From: Oscillospiraceae bacterium
Lineage (GTDB): Bacteria; Bacillota; Clostridia; Oscillospirales; Acutalibacteraceae
Assembly (NCBI GenBank): GCA_015066405.1
Contig: SVOM01000012.1
Coordinates: 1-41,836 of the forward strand
Direction: 5' to 3'
Length of the DNA stretch: 41,836 nucleotides
Positions within the stretch are counted from its first letter, which is position 1; every line of letters starts with the position of its first letter. Shown here one piece after another: positions 33,605 through 41,836 of the stretch. Below the pieces are notes generated by a model. It was not told the DNA's origin, made no database searches, and worked only from the letters and a program-made list of their open reading frames with translations. Position numbers and translations under genes: made by a program.

Positions 33605-36010
33605 ATGGCAACAGAATACACCTCAAAAAAGATGGCTGAATTGATTGAGCGCAAGCTTTCCCACAACTTTGGTATCGAGCCCGCTCAGGCTTCCGATGAG
33701 TTTTTCTATAAAGCCACCGCACTGGTGCTTCTTGATATTCTTGCAGAACGCAGAACGGCATTTAAACGTGAAACTGCAAAACAGCAAGCCAAAACCGTTT
33801 ATTATTTAAGTATGGAATTCCTTATGGGTCGTTCCTTAAAAAATAATTTATTTAACTTAAACCTTGAAAATACAGTTTCCGAAGCACTGAAAAAATTTAA
33901 TGTAAAACTTGAAAATCTTTATGAATTAGAGCCCGATGCAGGTCTTGGCAATGGTGGCCTTGGCCGACTTGCAGCGTGTTTTCTTGATGCGCTTTCAAGT
34001 GGCAACTACCCTGCGATGGGTTACTGTATAAAATACGAGTTTGGTATTTTCCGCCAAAAAATCGTTGATGGTTGGCAGACCGAAATGCCTGATTTCTGGC
34101 TTCCCGGTGGTAGTGTTTGGCTTGAACCACGCCCTGCCTCTGCAGTTGATGTAAAATTTGACGGCCACATAAACGAGTGGTGGGACGGCAACCATCATAA
34201 CATCAAGCACGAGGGTTATACCACCGTTCGTGCTATGCCGTATGACCTTATGGCACCCGGTAAAAATGGTAAAACAGTTAATGTGTTGCGCCTTTGGAGT
34301 GCTGAATATCAAGACATTAATATGTCAGCTTTTAATCAGGGCGACTATGTTAAGGCCCTCGAAGAAAAGGCCAACACTGAGGTTATCAGTAAAGTGCTCT
34401 ATCCCGAGGATAATCATTTGGAGGGTAAATCACTTCGCCTTCGCCAACAGTATTTCTTGGTTTCGGCATCGGTTCAAGATATTCTTAACCGACACATCCG
34501 TGTTTATGATACTCTCGAAAACTTATCTGATAAAGTGGCAATTCATATTAACGATACACACCCCACACTTTGTATACCCGAGCTTATGAGATTCTTACTT
34601 GATGAGTGCGGCTATTCTTGGGATAAGGCGTGGAGTATTGTTACAAAAACCGTTGCCTACACCAACCACACAGTTATGGCCGAAGCGCTTGAGTGTTGGT
34701 CGGAGGATTTATTCCAACGCAGACTTCCCCGTATTTATCAAATTGTTAAAGAGATTGACCGCCGTTTCCGTAATGAGCTTATGGCTTTAACGGGCGACCT
34801 TGCCGTTACCGAGCGTAATGCTATCATCCAAAACGGTATGATACACATGGCCAACCTTTGTGTTGCAGCCTCCCACAGCGTAAATGGTGTTTCGCGTTTG
34901 CACAGTAACATCATTAAAGATTCGCTCTTTAATGATTATTATAAAATGACACCCGAAAAATTCAAAAACGTTACAAACGGTATCGCACACCGCCGTTGGT
35001 TGTGCCAAGCAAACCCACGGCTTACCTCCTACCTTACCGAGCTTATCGGCGATGGCTTTGTAAGTGATGCAGCACACCTTGCGGAACTTGAAAAATTCAA
35101 GGGCGACAAGACCGTTTTAACACGCCTTGATGAAATCAAACGCGCTAATAAAGAACGTTTATCAAATCATATTAAAGATAATTTTGGCATCTCGGTTGAC
35201 CCCGATTCTATGTTTGATATGCAGGTTAAGCGTTTGCACGAATACAAGCGTCAACACCTAAATTTGATGCATATTATTTCGGAATATCTTTATCTTAAAG
35301 AAAATCCCAATGCTGATTTTGTACCAAAAACCTATATTTTCGGTGCAAAAGCAGCCCCCGGTTACTATCTTGCAAAACAAATCATTTTCCTTATAAATCA
35401 GTTTGCAAAATTAATTGAATCCGACCGTACTATCAGTGATAAATTAAAGGTTGTATTCCTTGAAGATTACCGTGTATCATTAGCCGAAATTATGATACCT
35501 GCCGCAAATATCAGTGAGCAAATTTCTTTAGCATCAACGGAAGCGAGCGGTACCGGTAATATGAAGCTTATGATGAATGGTGCTATAACCCTTGGTACTG
35601 AGGACGGCGCAAATGTCGAAATACACGAGGCCGTAGGCGATGATAACATCATTATCTTTGGTATGGAAACGCCCGAAGTTATGCGCCTTAAGAAAGCAGG
35701 ATATTTACCAAGCCGCTATTATGAAAATAACCCCACATTAAAACAGGTTGTTGACTTTATCGGCAAAGGCATGGGCGGACAAAGCTTTGAAGCAGTTCAT
35801 AAAGCCATCACAACTGTTGACTCTTATATGGCAATGGCGGACTTTGCTGACTACTGCCGCGCACACGACACTGCTGACACCCTCTTTAAAGATAAATTTA
35901 AGTGGAATGATATGTCGCTTATGAATATTGCAAAATCGGGTATATTCTCAGCAGACCGTTCAATAAATGATTACGCAAACGATATATGGAATATTAAACC
36001 TGTAAAATAG
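33605..36010 (+). CDS. glgP: Glycogen/alpha-glucan phosphorylase
   Basis: An 801-residue PLP enzyme that releases glucose-1-phosphate from glycogen or maltodextrin. YYLSMEFLMGRSLKNN, GLGNGGLGRLAACFLDA and IHINDTHPTL are typical. The PLP lysine is Lys654 in EASGTGNMKLMMNG, followed by GTEDGANVEI. Length is standard. The start is ATG 33605, nine bases after AAGGAG; the in-frame ATG at 33596 touches that site. A GH13 enzyme follows after 11 bases, forming a glucan-breakdown operon. Confidence 0.96.
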   Translation: MATEYTSKKMAELIERKLSHNFGIEPAQASDEFFYKATALVLLDILAERRTAFKRETAKQQAKTVYYLSMEFLMGRSLKNNLFNLNLENTVSEALKKFNVKLENLYELEPDAGLGNGGLGRLAACFLDALSSGNYPAMGYCIKYEFGIFRQKIVDGWQTEMPDFWLPGGSVWLEPRPASAVDVKFDGHINEWWDGNHHNIKHEGYTTVRAMPYDLMAPGKNGKTVNVLRLWSAEYQDINMSAFNQGDYVKALEEKANTEVISKVLYPEDNHLEGKSLRLRQQYFLVSASVQDILNRHIRVYDTLENLSDKVAIHINDTHPTLCIPELMRFLLDECGYSWDKAWSIVTKTVAYTNHTVMAEALECWSEDLFQRRLPRIYQIVKEIDRRFRNELMALTGDLAVTERNAIIQNGMIHMANLCVAASHSVNGVSRLHSNIIKDSLFNDYYKMTPEKFKNVTNGIAHRRWLCQANPRLTSYLTELIGDGFVSDAAHLAELEKFKGDKTVLTRLDEIKRANKERLSNHIKDNFGISVDPDSMFDMQVKRLHEYKRQHLNLMHIISEYLYLKENPNADFVPKTYIFGAKAAPGYYLAKQIIFLINQFAKLIESDRTISDKLKVVFLEDYRVSLAEIMIPAANISEQISLASTEASGTGNMKLMMNGAITLGTEDGANVEIHEAVGDDNIIIFGMETPEVMRLKKAGYLPSRYYENNPTLKQVVDFIGKGMGGQSFEAVHKAITTVDSYMAMADFADYCRAHDTADTLFKDKFKWNDMSLMNIAKSGIFSADRSINDYANDIWNIKPVK

Positions 36011-36021
36011 AAGGAATAACT

Positions 36022-37890
36022 ATGATATATTATCCCTTTGATTCACGCAATCCACTATACCGTTCACACATTGGAGCTGTAGCTTCGGGCGAATGCCTAA
36101 AGCTACGGCTTTTACTGCATGATGACGCTTTGTGTAATGAAGCATATCTAATAATTAAAAACGATAAAAGCGGCGAGATAAAAACTGTTTCTCTCTCCCC
36201 CGCTGATTATTTAGAGGATTATAGATTTTGGGAATGCGAAATTAAGCTCGATACAGGTCTTTATTGGTATTCCTTTAAATACAACAGTCCACACGGCGAG
36301 TTTAGGGTAACTAAATGCTCACACTCGGTAGGTTTCGTATCAGCCGAAGGCGGCGAATGGCAACAAACCGTGTATGACAGTGGTTTTGAAACGCCCAAAT
36401 GGTTAGAGGGCGGTGTAATTTATCAGATTTTCCCCGACCGTTTTTTCAGTTCTTGTAAAGCAAAAACTAAGGTGCCGAGCGACCGATTTATTGTGTCCGA
36501 CACAACAAAAACGCCTGAGCACCGCCAAAACAACGGACCTTGCTCACTTGGAAACGATTATTATGGTGGCGACCTTTTGGGAATTGAACAAAAACTGCCG
36601 TATTTAGCAAGTCTTGGTGTAAACTGCATATATTTAAACCCTATATTTGAAGCCCATTCCAACCACCGCTATAACACTGCTGACTATAAAAAAATAGACC
36701 CGTTACTTGGCAATAAAAACGACCTTAAAAAATTATGCGATGAAGCCAAGCAACTTGGCATCGCCGTAATTCTTGATGGCGTTTTTTCACATACGGGAGA
36801 CGACAGTCTTTATTTTAATAAATACGGCCGATATAAAACACTCGGGGCATACAACTCTAAAAATTCGGAGTATTATAATTGGTTTGATTTTGAAAATTGG
36901 CCCGATAAGTACACATCGTGGTGGGGCATAAAATCCTTGCCCGAAACTAATGAGAATAATGAAGATTTTTGTGAGTTTATTACGGGTAAAAACGGTGTAA
37001 TCAAGCATTGGATGAAGTATGGTATTTCGGGTTGGAGGCTTGATGTTGCGGATGAGCTACCCGATGAGTTTATCAAAAAAATCCGTGTTGCGCTTAAATC
37101 TCAGCATCCCGATGCCTATTTGCTCGGCGAAGTATGGGAGGATGCATCAAATAAAACAAGTTACGACAAACGCCGTGAATTTTTGCTTGGGTCAGAGCTT
37201 GACTCGGTAATGAATTACCCGTTTGCAAACGCCATTGTTGACTTTTTTAAAACAGGAAACGCTGTTGATTTGGTTGACACGGTGGTTGAGATTACCGAAA
37301 ATTACCCCGCCCCCGCAATAAAGACACTAATGAACCATCTAAGCACCCACGATACTGTAAGAATTATCACTAAATTATCCGATGCATTTTGTGATGGACA
37401 AAACAGAGAATGGCAATCAATGCAAAAATTAACCGAAGAGCAATATGCTATCGCTGCTAACAGAGTCGCGGCAGCGGCGGCAATACAGTACACCTTGCCC
37501 GGTGTACCATCAATTTTTTATGGCGATGAAGTGGGCCTTGAGGGTTACGGCGACCCGTTTTGCCGCGCATTTTTTCCGTGGGATAATATTAATGAAAAAT
37601 TACTATCAGTTTACCGAAAACTCGGTAATTTACGAAAAAGCACCTTATGTCTTAAAAATGCGGAATTTATTCCTGTGCACTCTGAAAACGGATATATAGT
37701 ATTTATGCGCAAAGATAATAACGATGCCGTTGTTACCGCTGTTAATGTCAATAAACACGAGGTATGGGCCGAAATGCCACAAGAGTTTAAAGCGAACCCT
37801 GAAATAATTTTTGGCGAAGCGCCGAATAATGACGGCTGGATTAGAATACCCGCCGAAAGCTTTGGTGTTTATAAAATAAACTTTAAATAA
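36022..37890 (+). CDS. GH13 alpha-glucan hydrolase (neopullulanase-like)
   Basis: A 622-residue alpha-amylase-family enzyme. Residues 1-110 form an N-terminal beta domain like those of cyclomaltodextrinase and neopullulanase. The TIM barrel starts at GVIYQIFPDRFF (131-142). The four GH13 regions are LDGVFSH (251-257), GWRLDVADE with nucleophile Asp341, LLGEVWED with acid/base Glu370, and NHLSTHDT with Asp444. There is no signal peptide, so it acts on internal or imported dextrins. Downstream of glgP it likely trims or debranches what the phosphorylase leaves. Confidence 0.9.
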   Translation: MIYYPFDSRNPLYRSHIGAVASGECLKLRLLLHDDALCNEAYLIIKNDKSGEIKTVSLSPADYLEDYRFWECEIKLDTGLYWYSFKYNSPHGEFRVTKCSHSVGFVSAEGGEWQQTVYDSGFETPKWLEGGVIYQIFPDRFFSSCKAKTKVPSDRFIVSDTTKTPEHRQNNGPCSLGNDYYGGDLLGIEQKLPYLASLGVNCIYLNPIFEAHSNHRYNTADYKKIDPLLGNKNDLKKLCDEAKQLGIAVILDGVFSHTGDDSLYFNKYGRYKTLGAYNSKNSEYYNWFDFENWPDKYTSWWGIKSLPETNENNEDFCEFITGKNGVIKHWMKYGISGWRLDVADELPDEFIKKIRVALKSQHPDAYLLGEVWEDASNKTSYDKRREFLLGSELDSVMNYPFANAIVDFFKTGNAVDLVDTVVEITENYPAPAIKTLMNHLSTHDTVRIITKLSDAFCDGQNREWQSMQKLTEEQYAIAANRVAAAAAIQYTLPGVPSIFYGDEVGLEGYGDPFCRAFFPWDNINEKLLSVYRKLGNLRKSTLCLKNAEFIPVHSENGYIVFMRKDNNDAVVTAVNVNKHEVWAEMPQEFKANPEIIFGEAPNNDGWIRIPAESFGVYKINFK

Positions 37891-38003
37891 TTCCACCGAA
37901 AATTTACAAAACTTGATTTATTTTCCTATTATAATTCATTTATCTCTTCACAAAATATAACTACAAACGCAAAATATTTTACGACAAGAGGAGTGAATTA
38001 TCA

Positions 38004-38252
38004 ATGGCAAAGCACGTAGTTCCTGAAGCTAAGGATGCTCTTAACCGCTTTAAGATGGAAGCTGCTAACGAAGTTGGCGTTAACCTCAAACAGGGTTACA
38101 ATGGCGACTTAACCGCTAAGCAGGCTGGTTCTATCGGTGGTCAAATGGTTAAGAAAATTAAACCCATACGAACTTTGAACTTCGAGCGCAAATGTCGTAT
38201 CGTTAAAGGCCATAAAACAAGTGTTAGATACGCTTTTAGCCTTACGGTCTAA
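38004..38252 (+). CDS. Alpha/beta-type SASP with a replaced C-terminus
   Basis: An 82-residue frame whose first 52 residues are a normal small acid-soluble spore protein: ALNRFKMEAANEVGVN contains the GPR protease site, and GYNGDLTAKQAGSIGGQMVKK is the conserved DNA-binding segment. From about residue 54 the sequence leaves the family and becomes basic and unrelated for about 30 residues. No other frame holds the lost end, so this is not a frameshift; it looks like a recombination junction near 38157. Function is doubtful but possible, since the core is nearly complete. AGGAG precedes the ATG. Confidence 0.8.
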   Translation: MAKHVVPEAKDALNRFKMEAANEVGVNLKQGYNGDLTAKQAGSIGGQMVKKIKPIRTLNFERKCRIVKGHKTSVRYAFSLTV

Positions 38253-38272
38253 CCATGCCTACCCCAACAATA

Positions 38273-38310
38273 CATACCTCCAAACGAGCCCAGAACACGT
38301 TTGTGGAGGT
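38273..38310 (+). other. Stem-loop downstream of the SASP gene
   Basis: ACCTCC-AAACG pairs with CGTTT-GTGGAGGT across 38273-38310 with a small bulge. There is no T run, so it is not an intrinsic terminator by itself. It lies between the SASP frame and the terminator at 38324. Confidence 0.5.
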
Positions 38311-38323
38311 TTGTCCAAAATAC

Positions 38324-38376
38324 AAATAAGCGTTGCATTATAGGTATATCCCTATTGATGCAGCGCTTATTTTATT
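38324..38376 (+). terminator. Intrinsic terminator after the SASP gene
   Basis: A 15-bp stem with one G-T wobble (38324-38338 with 38358-38372) followed by T-rich sequence. Confidence 0.75.
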
Positions 38377-38441
38377 TGCTAAATTATACGAGGTTTGACA
38401 TTGATGCTCTTGAAACAAGTTATTCAGAAAGGTAGATTCCT

Positions 38442-38912
38442 ATGGAACTAGATTCAAAATTTGAAAACGTGGCCAATCGTTCACTATATAAAAACTTAAG
38501 TAAACTTACATCGCTGCAGTTTAAGTATTTCTATTGTATCTTTGTGCATTGTTGGGCAAGCCATAAATCCTTCATTAGCGATAAAAACTTCTTAAATCTA
38601 TGGCTCGAACTAAACCAACTTTGTTATGACGTAAACGAAAGTTTTCCGGAACAATGCAATAATGAAGAGCTAAATCTTTATTGCAAAGCTCATCCATATT
38701 ATTTTATTGACATGTTACCCGTTGATGTTATCGCAAATCTTTTCTCCGAGTATGTTGATAAGCATATCGACATACTGACCGTTATAGCAAGATTGTTATA
38801 TGAAACAGACTTAAAAACCACATATACTTATATTGTTAAAGCCCTATATCTGGACGAGCCAATAGATGAACTTGTTTCAGAGACAGAAACTCACGTAAAA
38901 TGTTTTTCTTAA
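38442..38912 (+). CDS. Hypothetical protein, 156 residues
   Basis: I do not recognise this protein. It is predicted to be mostly helical and soluble, with many aromatic residues and cysteines (FKYFYCIFVHCWASHKSF near residue 30) and an acidic C-terminal third. AGAAAGGTAG lies about 7-16 bases before the ATG, so the gene is plausible. It lies between the altered SASP gene and DUF1810, in the segment that looks accessory. No signal peptide or clear membrane helix is visible. Confidence 0.55.
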   Translation: MELDSKFENVANRSLYKNLSKLTSLQFKYFYCIFVHCWASHKSFISDKNFLNLWLELNQLCYDVNESFPEQCNNEELNLYCKAHPYYFIDMLPVDVIANLFSEYVDKHIDILTVIARLLYETDLKTTYTYIVKALYLDEPIDELVSETETHVKCFS

Positions 38913-38996
38913 TACAAAGCTGAATTGTTAATCTATATTTATCTTTCTGGTTTCCAACACTCCGAAGTTGTGATATAATACACTTGAGGTGAGTTT

Positions 38997-39416
38997 ATGG
39001 ATATTAATTCTTTAGATAGATTTCTTGAAGCTCAAGAACGTATGTATGAAATTGCGCTTAAGGAAATTAAGAACGGCGAGAAAGAATCTCATTGGATGTG
39101 GTACATCTTCCCCCAACTACGTGGACTTGGAAGAAGTCAAATGGCTTATACCTATGGCATCAATGGACTCGAGGAAGCCAAAGCATACCTTGATCATCCG
39201 GTTCTGTTTGCTCGACTGATTGAAATTAGTGAAGCTTTGCTGGAACATAAAGATCAAGATATCGAAGATATACTCGGCGATATCGACGCAATGAAACTTC
39301 GTTCATCAATGACATTATTTGCACTAGTAAGTGAATATGACTCGGTTTTTCATAAAGTGCTTAATCAGTTCTATGATAGCAGAAAAGATATGCACACGAT
39401 AGAACTTATAAAATAA
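38997..39416 (+). CDS. DUF1810 family protein
   Basis: A 139-residue protein of the DUF1810 family. The core motif SHWMWYIFPQLRGLGRSQMAY is at about 32-52, after an N-terminal DRFLEAQERMYEIALKEI helix; HPVLFARLIEISEALLEH and DAMKLRSSMTLFALV complete the pattern. The family is small, soluble and uncharacterised, scattered in bacteria and probably moved by transfer. GAGGTGAGTTT precedes the ATG. It ends at its own terminator. Confidence 0.88.
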   Translation: MDINSLDRFLEAQERMYEIALKEIKNGEKESHWMWYIFPQLRGLGRSQMAYTYGINGLEEAKAYLDHPVLFARLIEISEALLEHKDQDIEDILGDIDAMKLRSSMTLFALVSEYDSVFHKVLNQFYDSRKDMHTIELIK

Positions 39417-39422
39417 AACAGC

Positions 39423-39456
39423 AAAGGGACTTTCAAAAAAGAAAGTCCCTTTTATA
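39423..39456. terminator. Bidirectional terminator after DUF1810
   Basis: A perfect 12-bp stem (39423-39434 with 39441-39452), A6 loop and a T run on the plus strand, between DUF1810 and the kinase fragment. Confidence 0.9.
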
Positions 39457-39463
39457 CATAAAC

Positions 39464-39727
39464 TTAAAATACTACAGTTATCGTTGTTCCTTTCCCAACT
39501 TCGCTATCAAGTGTTACTTTAGCTTTGTGGTATTGAACAGCGTGTTTTACGATAGAAAGGCCAAGACCGGTGCCGCCGGTTTCTTTGGAATGGCTTTTAT
39601 CTACACGGTAGAAGCGTTCAAAGATACGGCTTTGATGTTCGGGGGCAATACCGATACCGGTGTCTTTTACGGAAACAACCGCACGACCATTTTCTTTACT
39701 GATTGTAATCGTTACTTTGCCGCCGTC
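39464..39727 (-). pseudogene. C-terminal stump of a sensor histidine kinase
   Basis: Eighty-seven codons on the minus strand, with no start codon, encode the end of a PhoR-like ATPase domain: VKDTGIGIAPEHQSRIFERF (G1 and F boxes) and GGTGLGLSIVKHAV (G2 box), then a normal C-terminus and stop. Upstream an in-frame TAG appears at about 39730 and the homology stops. The dimerisation, sensor and N-terminal ATPase parts and any response regulator are absent. The rest was evidently deleted, joining this end to the XRE gene about 43 bases away. Confidence 0.88.
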
Positions 39728-39769
39728 CTATCAAGAAACGAGGGCAGATTTTTAGTCTTTATTTTCGTA

Positions 39770-40351
39770 TTACGGTGTTTCTTGCTGCGTTCCTTCACGT
39801 AGCTTTATGAAATAATCTGTAATATTATCTTCGGATGTAGGAAGATCTCCCACAACTATAAGTTCCATAAGTTCTTCCTTTATTTCGTCAGACATTCCAA
39901 TACCTTCAAAATAGCCGTCCGAACCAATCGTAATAATATATGTTTCTTCGCCAACGACTTCTGTAAATGTGACCTTTTCCACGTTGTTTTCAAATTCGAC
40001 GGAACCTTCCCCTCGCACAAAACCAAACAAAACAATGCCAACAACGGCAACAATCAAACAAGCGAGAATAATAATTCCCCAAATTTTTATTACTTTTATT
40101 ATCAAGCCCGCAAGTTTTTCTGTATTGCTTACCTTTTTGTAGATAACTTCCTTTGTGTCGTTTCCGGTTAATTCATCCAAACTGACACTAAATACCTGTG
40201 ATAAAACTTGTGCTTGCTTAATGTCAGGCGCAGTTTCACCAAGCTCCCATTTTGAAATTGTTTGTCTCGATACACCGACCTTTTCGGCAAGCTGTTCTTG
40301 CGAGAGGTTTGCCTTCTTTCTTAGTTCATAGATCTGTTTACCAAGTTCCAT
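39770..40351 (-). CDS. XRE-family regulator with membrane segment
   Basis: A 193-residue protein. Residues 1-60 form an XRE helix-turn-helix (LSQEQLAEKVGVSRQTISKWELGE). A linker leads to one membrane helix at about 87-110 (IIILACLIVAVVGIVLFGF), followed by about 80 acidic residues. This HTH-plus-helix layout is common in Firmicute membrane-linked regulators of unknown signal. The start is ATG 40351, eight bases after AAAGGAG. It lies directly upstream of the kinase stump. Confidence 0.85.
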   Translation of the reverse strand: MELGKQIYELRKKANLSQEQLAEKVGVSRQTISKWELGETAPDIKQAQVLSQVFSVSLDELTGNDTKEVIYKKVSNTEKLAGLIIKVIKIWGIIILACLIVAVVGIVLFGFVRGEGSVEFENNVEKVTFTEVVGEETYIITIGSDGYFEGIGMSDEIKEELMELIVVGDLPTSEDNITDYFIKLREGTQQETP

Positions 40352-40488
40352 GTTATCAACTCCTTTCGCTATGAATTCTATCATTACCAAGCCGAAAACT
40401 CTACCAATTCACCTTGGAAAAGCCGCCCGTTTTCTTAACATTGATTGTTTTTACATTCTCTGCTGCAATTGTGCGTAAACAAAGTTCT

Positions 40489-40516
40489 GCCCTCGCTCCG
40501 TTTTGGGAACGAGGGC
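40489..40516 (-). terminator. Hairpin after the small membrane gene
   Basis: GCCCTCG (40489-40495) pairs with CGAGGGC (40510-40516), with inner pairing TCC/GGA. It follows the 64-residue gene on the minus strand, but no T run is present, so termination is only possible. The rest of 40352-40530 holds no gene I can support. Confidence 0.4.
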
Positions 40517-40530
40517 TTGACTTACGATTA

Positions 40531-40725
40531 TCATACAAGCGCCACAATAATCAGTATAATACCAATTACAATGTACAGAGAACTCAAAATTCTAAAAGCA
40601 TTTTTAACTTTTGTGCTTTTTAGTGATTCGTGTGGTATTTTTGGATTTTTCAGCAACAAAAAAAATTGAGGAAACAATATCATCATAACTGCAATGCTTG
40701 TAATTATAATACCAGCAACTAACAT
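40531..40725 (-). CDS. Small two-helix membrane protein, 64 residues
   Basis: Two hydrophobic helices (about 2-25 and 47-63) flank a short basic loop (KNPKIPHESLKSTKVKNAFR). The ending FFLLLKNP after the first helix recalls small membrane proteins of the DUF6199 type, but the match is from memory and weak. GGAGATCGCACGCT lies before the ATG. It belongs to the run with the 65-residue protein, the XRE gene and DUF2975. Confidence 0.65.
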   Translation of the reverse strand: MLVAGIIITSIAVMMILFPQFFLLLKNPKIPHESLKSTKVKNAFRILSSLYIVIGIILIIVALV

Positions 40726-40803
40726 AGCGTGCGATCTCCTTGGTTATTCATCATTCTGAAATTCGAGAATATCCAATACAAAACTGATTGACATATTGGG
40801 GAT

Positions 40804-41001
40804 TTATTTATCTTCTTTATCCTTGTTCTCTTTGCTCTTTTTTGAATGTGATATACCAAGGCAAAGGGAGGTTGAGCCGATGCATATCAAAAGACCAGCC
40901 ATATAATTACTGTTTTCACCGGCAAAGTTAATAACTGCAGATATGTAGGATAATATTGCTGCCACATAGTACAGTGTTGCAGTAATTTTGTGTTTCTTCA
41001 T
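40804..41001 (-). CDS. Small two-helix membrane protein, 65 residues
   Basis: Two hydrophobic segments (about 7-25 and 33-50) and a highly charged C-terminal tail (KKSKENKDKEDK). No family is recognised. GAGGTATAAA precedes the ATG. It follows the small XRE gene by 27 bases and is probably in the same transcript. Confidence 0.65.
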   Translation of the reverse strand: MKKHKITATLYYVAAILSYISAVINFAGENSNYMAGLLICIGSTSLCLGISHSKKSKENKDKEDK

Positions 41002-41028
41002 TTTATACCTCTGTCAAATTTTTATTTT

Positions 41029-41238
41029 TCAATCCTTCTGGTATTCCAGAATATCTCCCGCTTCGCAGTCAAGCACGTCGCAGATCGCTGCAAGGGTGGC
41101 AAAGCGAATAGCCGTTACTTTGTTGTTTTTGATTTTGGAAAGGTTGACGTTGGAGATCCCCACACGCTCTGCAAGCTCGTTTAAGGACATTTTTCTCTCA
41201 ACCATCATTCTATCCAAACGGAGTACTATTTTACCCAT
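41029..41238 (-). CDS. Small XRE regulator (YozG-like)
   Basis: A 69-residue Cro/CI-type DNA-binding protein consisting of the HTH only: MVERKMSLNELAERVGISNVNLSKIKNNK and the closing FATLAAICDVLDCEAGDIL. Proteins of this type are regularly encoded next to DUF2975 membrane proteins (yozG-yoaS in Bacillus), as here, with a 10-base gap. AAGGAGGTCGCT overlaps the end of the DUF2975 gene. It likely controls its own cluster. Confidence 0.9.
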   Translation of the reverse strand: MGKIVLRLDRMMVERKMSLNELAERVGISNVNLSKIKNNKVTAIRFATLAAICDVLDCEAGDILEYQKD

Positions 41239-41248
41239 AGCGACCTCC

Positions 41249-41806
41249 TTACAGCAAACCGTCTACGTCTTTTTCAAGTTCAGTACCGTGAACAAAGAAT
41301 TGTGTCAGACAGAGAACGATTATACCCATAAAGACGCCTGCCGTATCTATGCTAAGCTCGGCTGTTTCTACACCGGTTACCAAACGAATAATTACGCTCA
41401 TAATGAAACCGACTACCGGAACGGCAATGGAAAAAATACCGATCTCACGCATCATACGAACATTGTCCTTTTGAAATGGTGTGGCATTCTCAGATTTCTT
41501 AAAGATAAGATACAGATTGCGGAATACCATAGCCATCACAACGAGGATGATGATTGCACCGATGCCAAAGAGCATAAACGTTAGCATATCGGCATTACCA
41601 TCAGTAACTGGAGCGTTGACCTCAAAGCCGTACACTTCTAAATCTGCTCCGCAGCAATCCTTCGCATCAAAGCCGACAAAGTATTTTACCCAATCAGGTG
41701 CTACCATAGAGCAGACGGTAGCCGCTGTCATTAAAGCTGCACCAACCCAATGGAATACCTCTAAAATCTTTGTAATAACCTTTCCGAGTTTATTAAGACC
41801 TTTCAT
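41249..41806 (-). CDS. DUF2975 membrane protein
   Basis: A 185-residue polytopic protein of the DUF2975 family with four predicted helices (about 14-35, 73-95, 118-140, 150-170). The conserved segment NATPFQKDNVRMMREIG lies between helices two and three. A cysteine-containing extracytoplasmic loop (DAKDCCGADLEVYG) follows helix one. The function is unknown. The partner is the small XRE regulator immediately downstream, the usual arrangement. AGGAGGTATGAGTA precedes the ATG. Confidence 0.88.
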   Translation of the reverse strand: MKGLNKLGKVITKILEVFHWVGAALMTAATVCSMVAPDWVKYFVGFDAKDCCGADLEVYGFEVNAPVTDGNADMLTFMLFGIGAIIILVVMAMVFRNLYLIFKKSENATPFQKDNVRMMREIGIFSIAVPVVGFIMSVIIRLVTGVETAELSIDTAGVFMGIIVLCLTQFFVHGTELEKDVDGLL

Positions 41807-41836
41807 TACTCATACCTCCTGAGTGATTTGTTGGCA

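Noticed and set aside
38157..38252. Simple frameshift in the SASP gene
   Set aside because: Neither other frame restores the usual SASP ending, so the downstream sequence itself has been replaced.
39527..39802. A 91-residue plus-strand frame
   Set aside because: It is antisense to the histidine-kinase stump, which has clear homology on the minus strand.

Overview
The window reads as chromosomal DNA of a low-GC, spore-forming Firmicute, most likely a gut Clostridium relative (Oscillospirales-like). The evidence is an alpha/beta-type SASP gene, a ypeB-type germination gene, strong AAGGAGG-type ribosome binding sites, many TTG/GTG starts, sigma-A-like promoters and classic Firmicute gene orders (tig-clpP-clpX; lepB-ylqF-rnhB-yraN next to rplS; murI-DUF1934-argS; nifZ-like desulfurase-thiI; glgP with a GH13 enzyme). 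Species cannot be fixed from the sequence alone.

Layout. 1-3053 (+): an array of short palindromes feeding the promoter of a four-helix-bundle gene, which overlaps a short pyrophosphatase-like gene, then two short chromate-transporter (CHR) subunits and an alpha/beta hydrolase. 3139-4167 (-): an RDD membrane protein, tRNA-Trp and a CAT-anticodon tRNA whose 3' end is duplicated. 4309-7230 (+): murI, DUF1934, argS. 7268-13016 (-): a DUF2156-GNAT fusion, clpX, clpP, tig, a metallophosphoesterase. 13104-13271 (+): a DUF1540 peptide. 13322-19180 (-): thrC, yraN, rnhB, ylqF, lepB, rplS with a leader RNA, ypeB. 19270-25049 (+): cysteine desulfurase, thiI, and an unusual pair: a CinA amidase domain fused through one membrane helix to a sortase-B-like domain lacking all three catalytic residues, plus a tail-anchored partner. 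25085-31440 (-): htrA, an unknown membrane protein, folD, lgt and two M16-family proteins. 31612-37890 (+): cardiolipin synthase, a 53-residue single-span peptide with its own promoter and terminator, glycogen phosphorylase and a GH13 enzyme. 38004 onward looks accessory or rearranged: a SASP whose C-terminus has been replaced, an unknown gene, DUF1810, a histidine-kinase stump, and a cluster of two XRE regulators, two small membrane proteins and a DUF2975 protein.

How the genes work together. Most of the window is housekeeping: protein folding and turnover (trigger factor, ClpXP, HtrA), secretion and lipoprotein maturation (LepB, Lgt), tRNA thiolation (desulfurase plus ThiI), ribosome assembly (L19, RbgA) and alpha-glucan breakdown (GlgP plus GH13). 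The most unusual parts are the CinA/pseudo-sortase pair, the palindrome array beside the four-helix-bundle gene, the duplicated tRNA 3' end, and the broken genes around 38.1-39.7 kb that mark likely recombination junctions.
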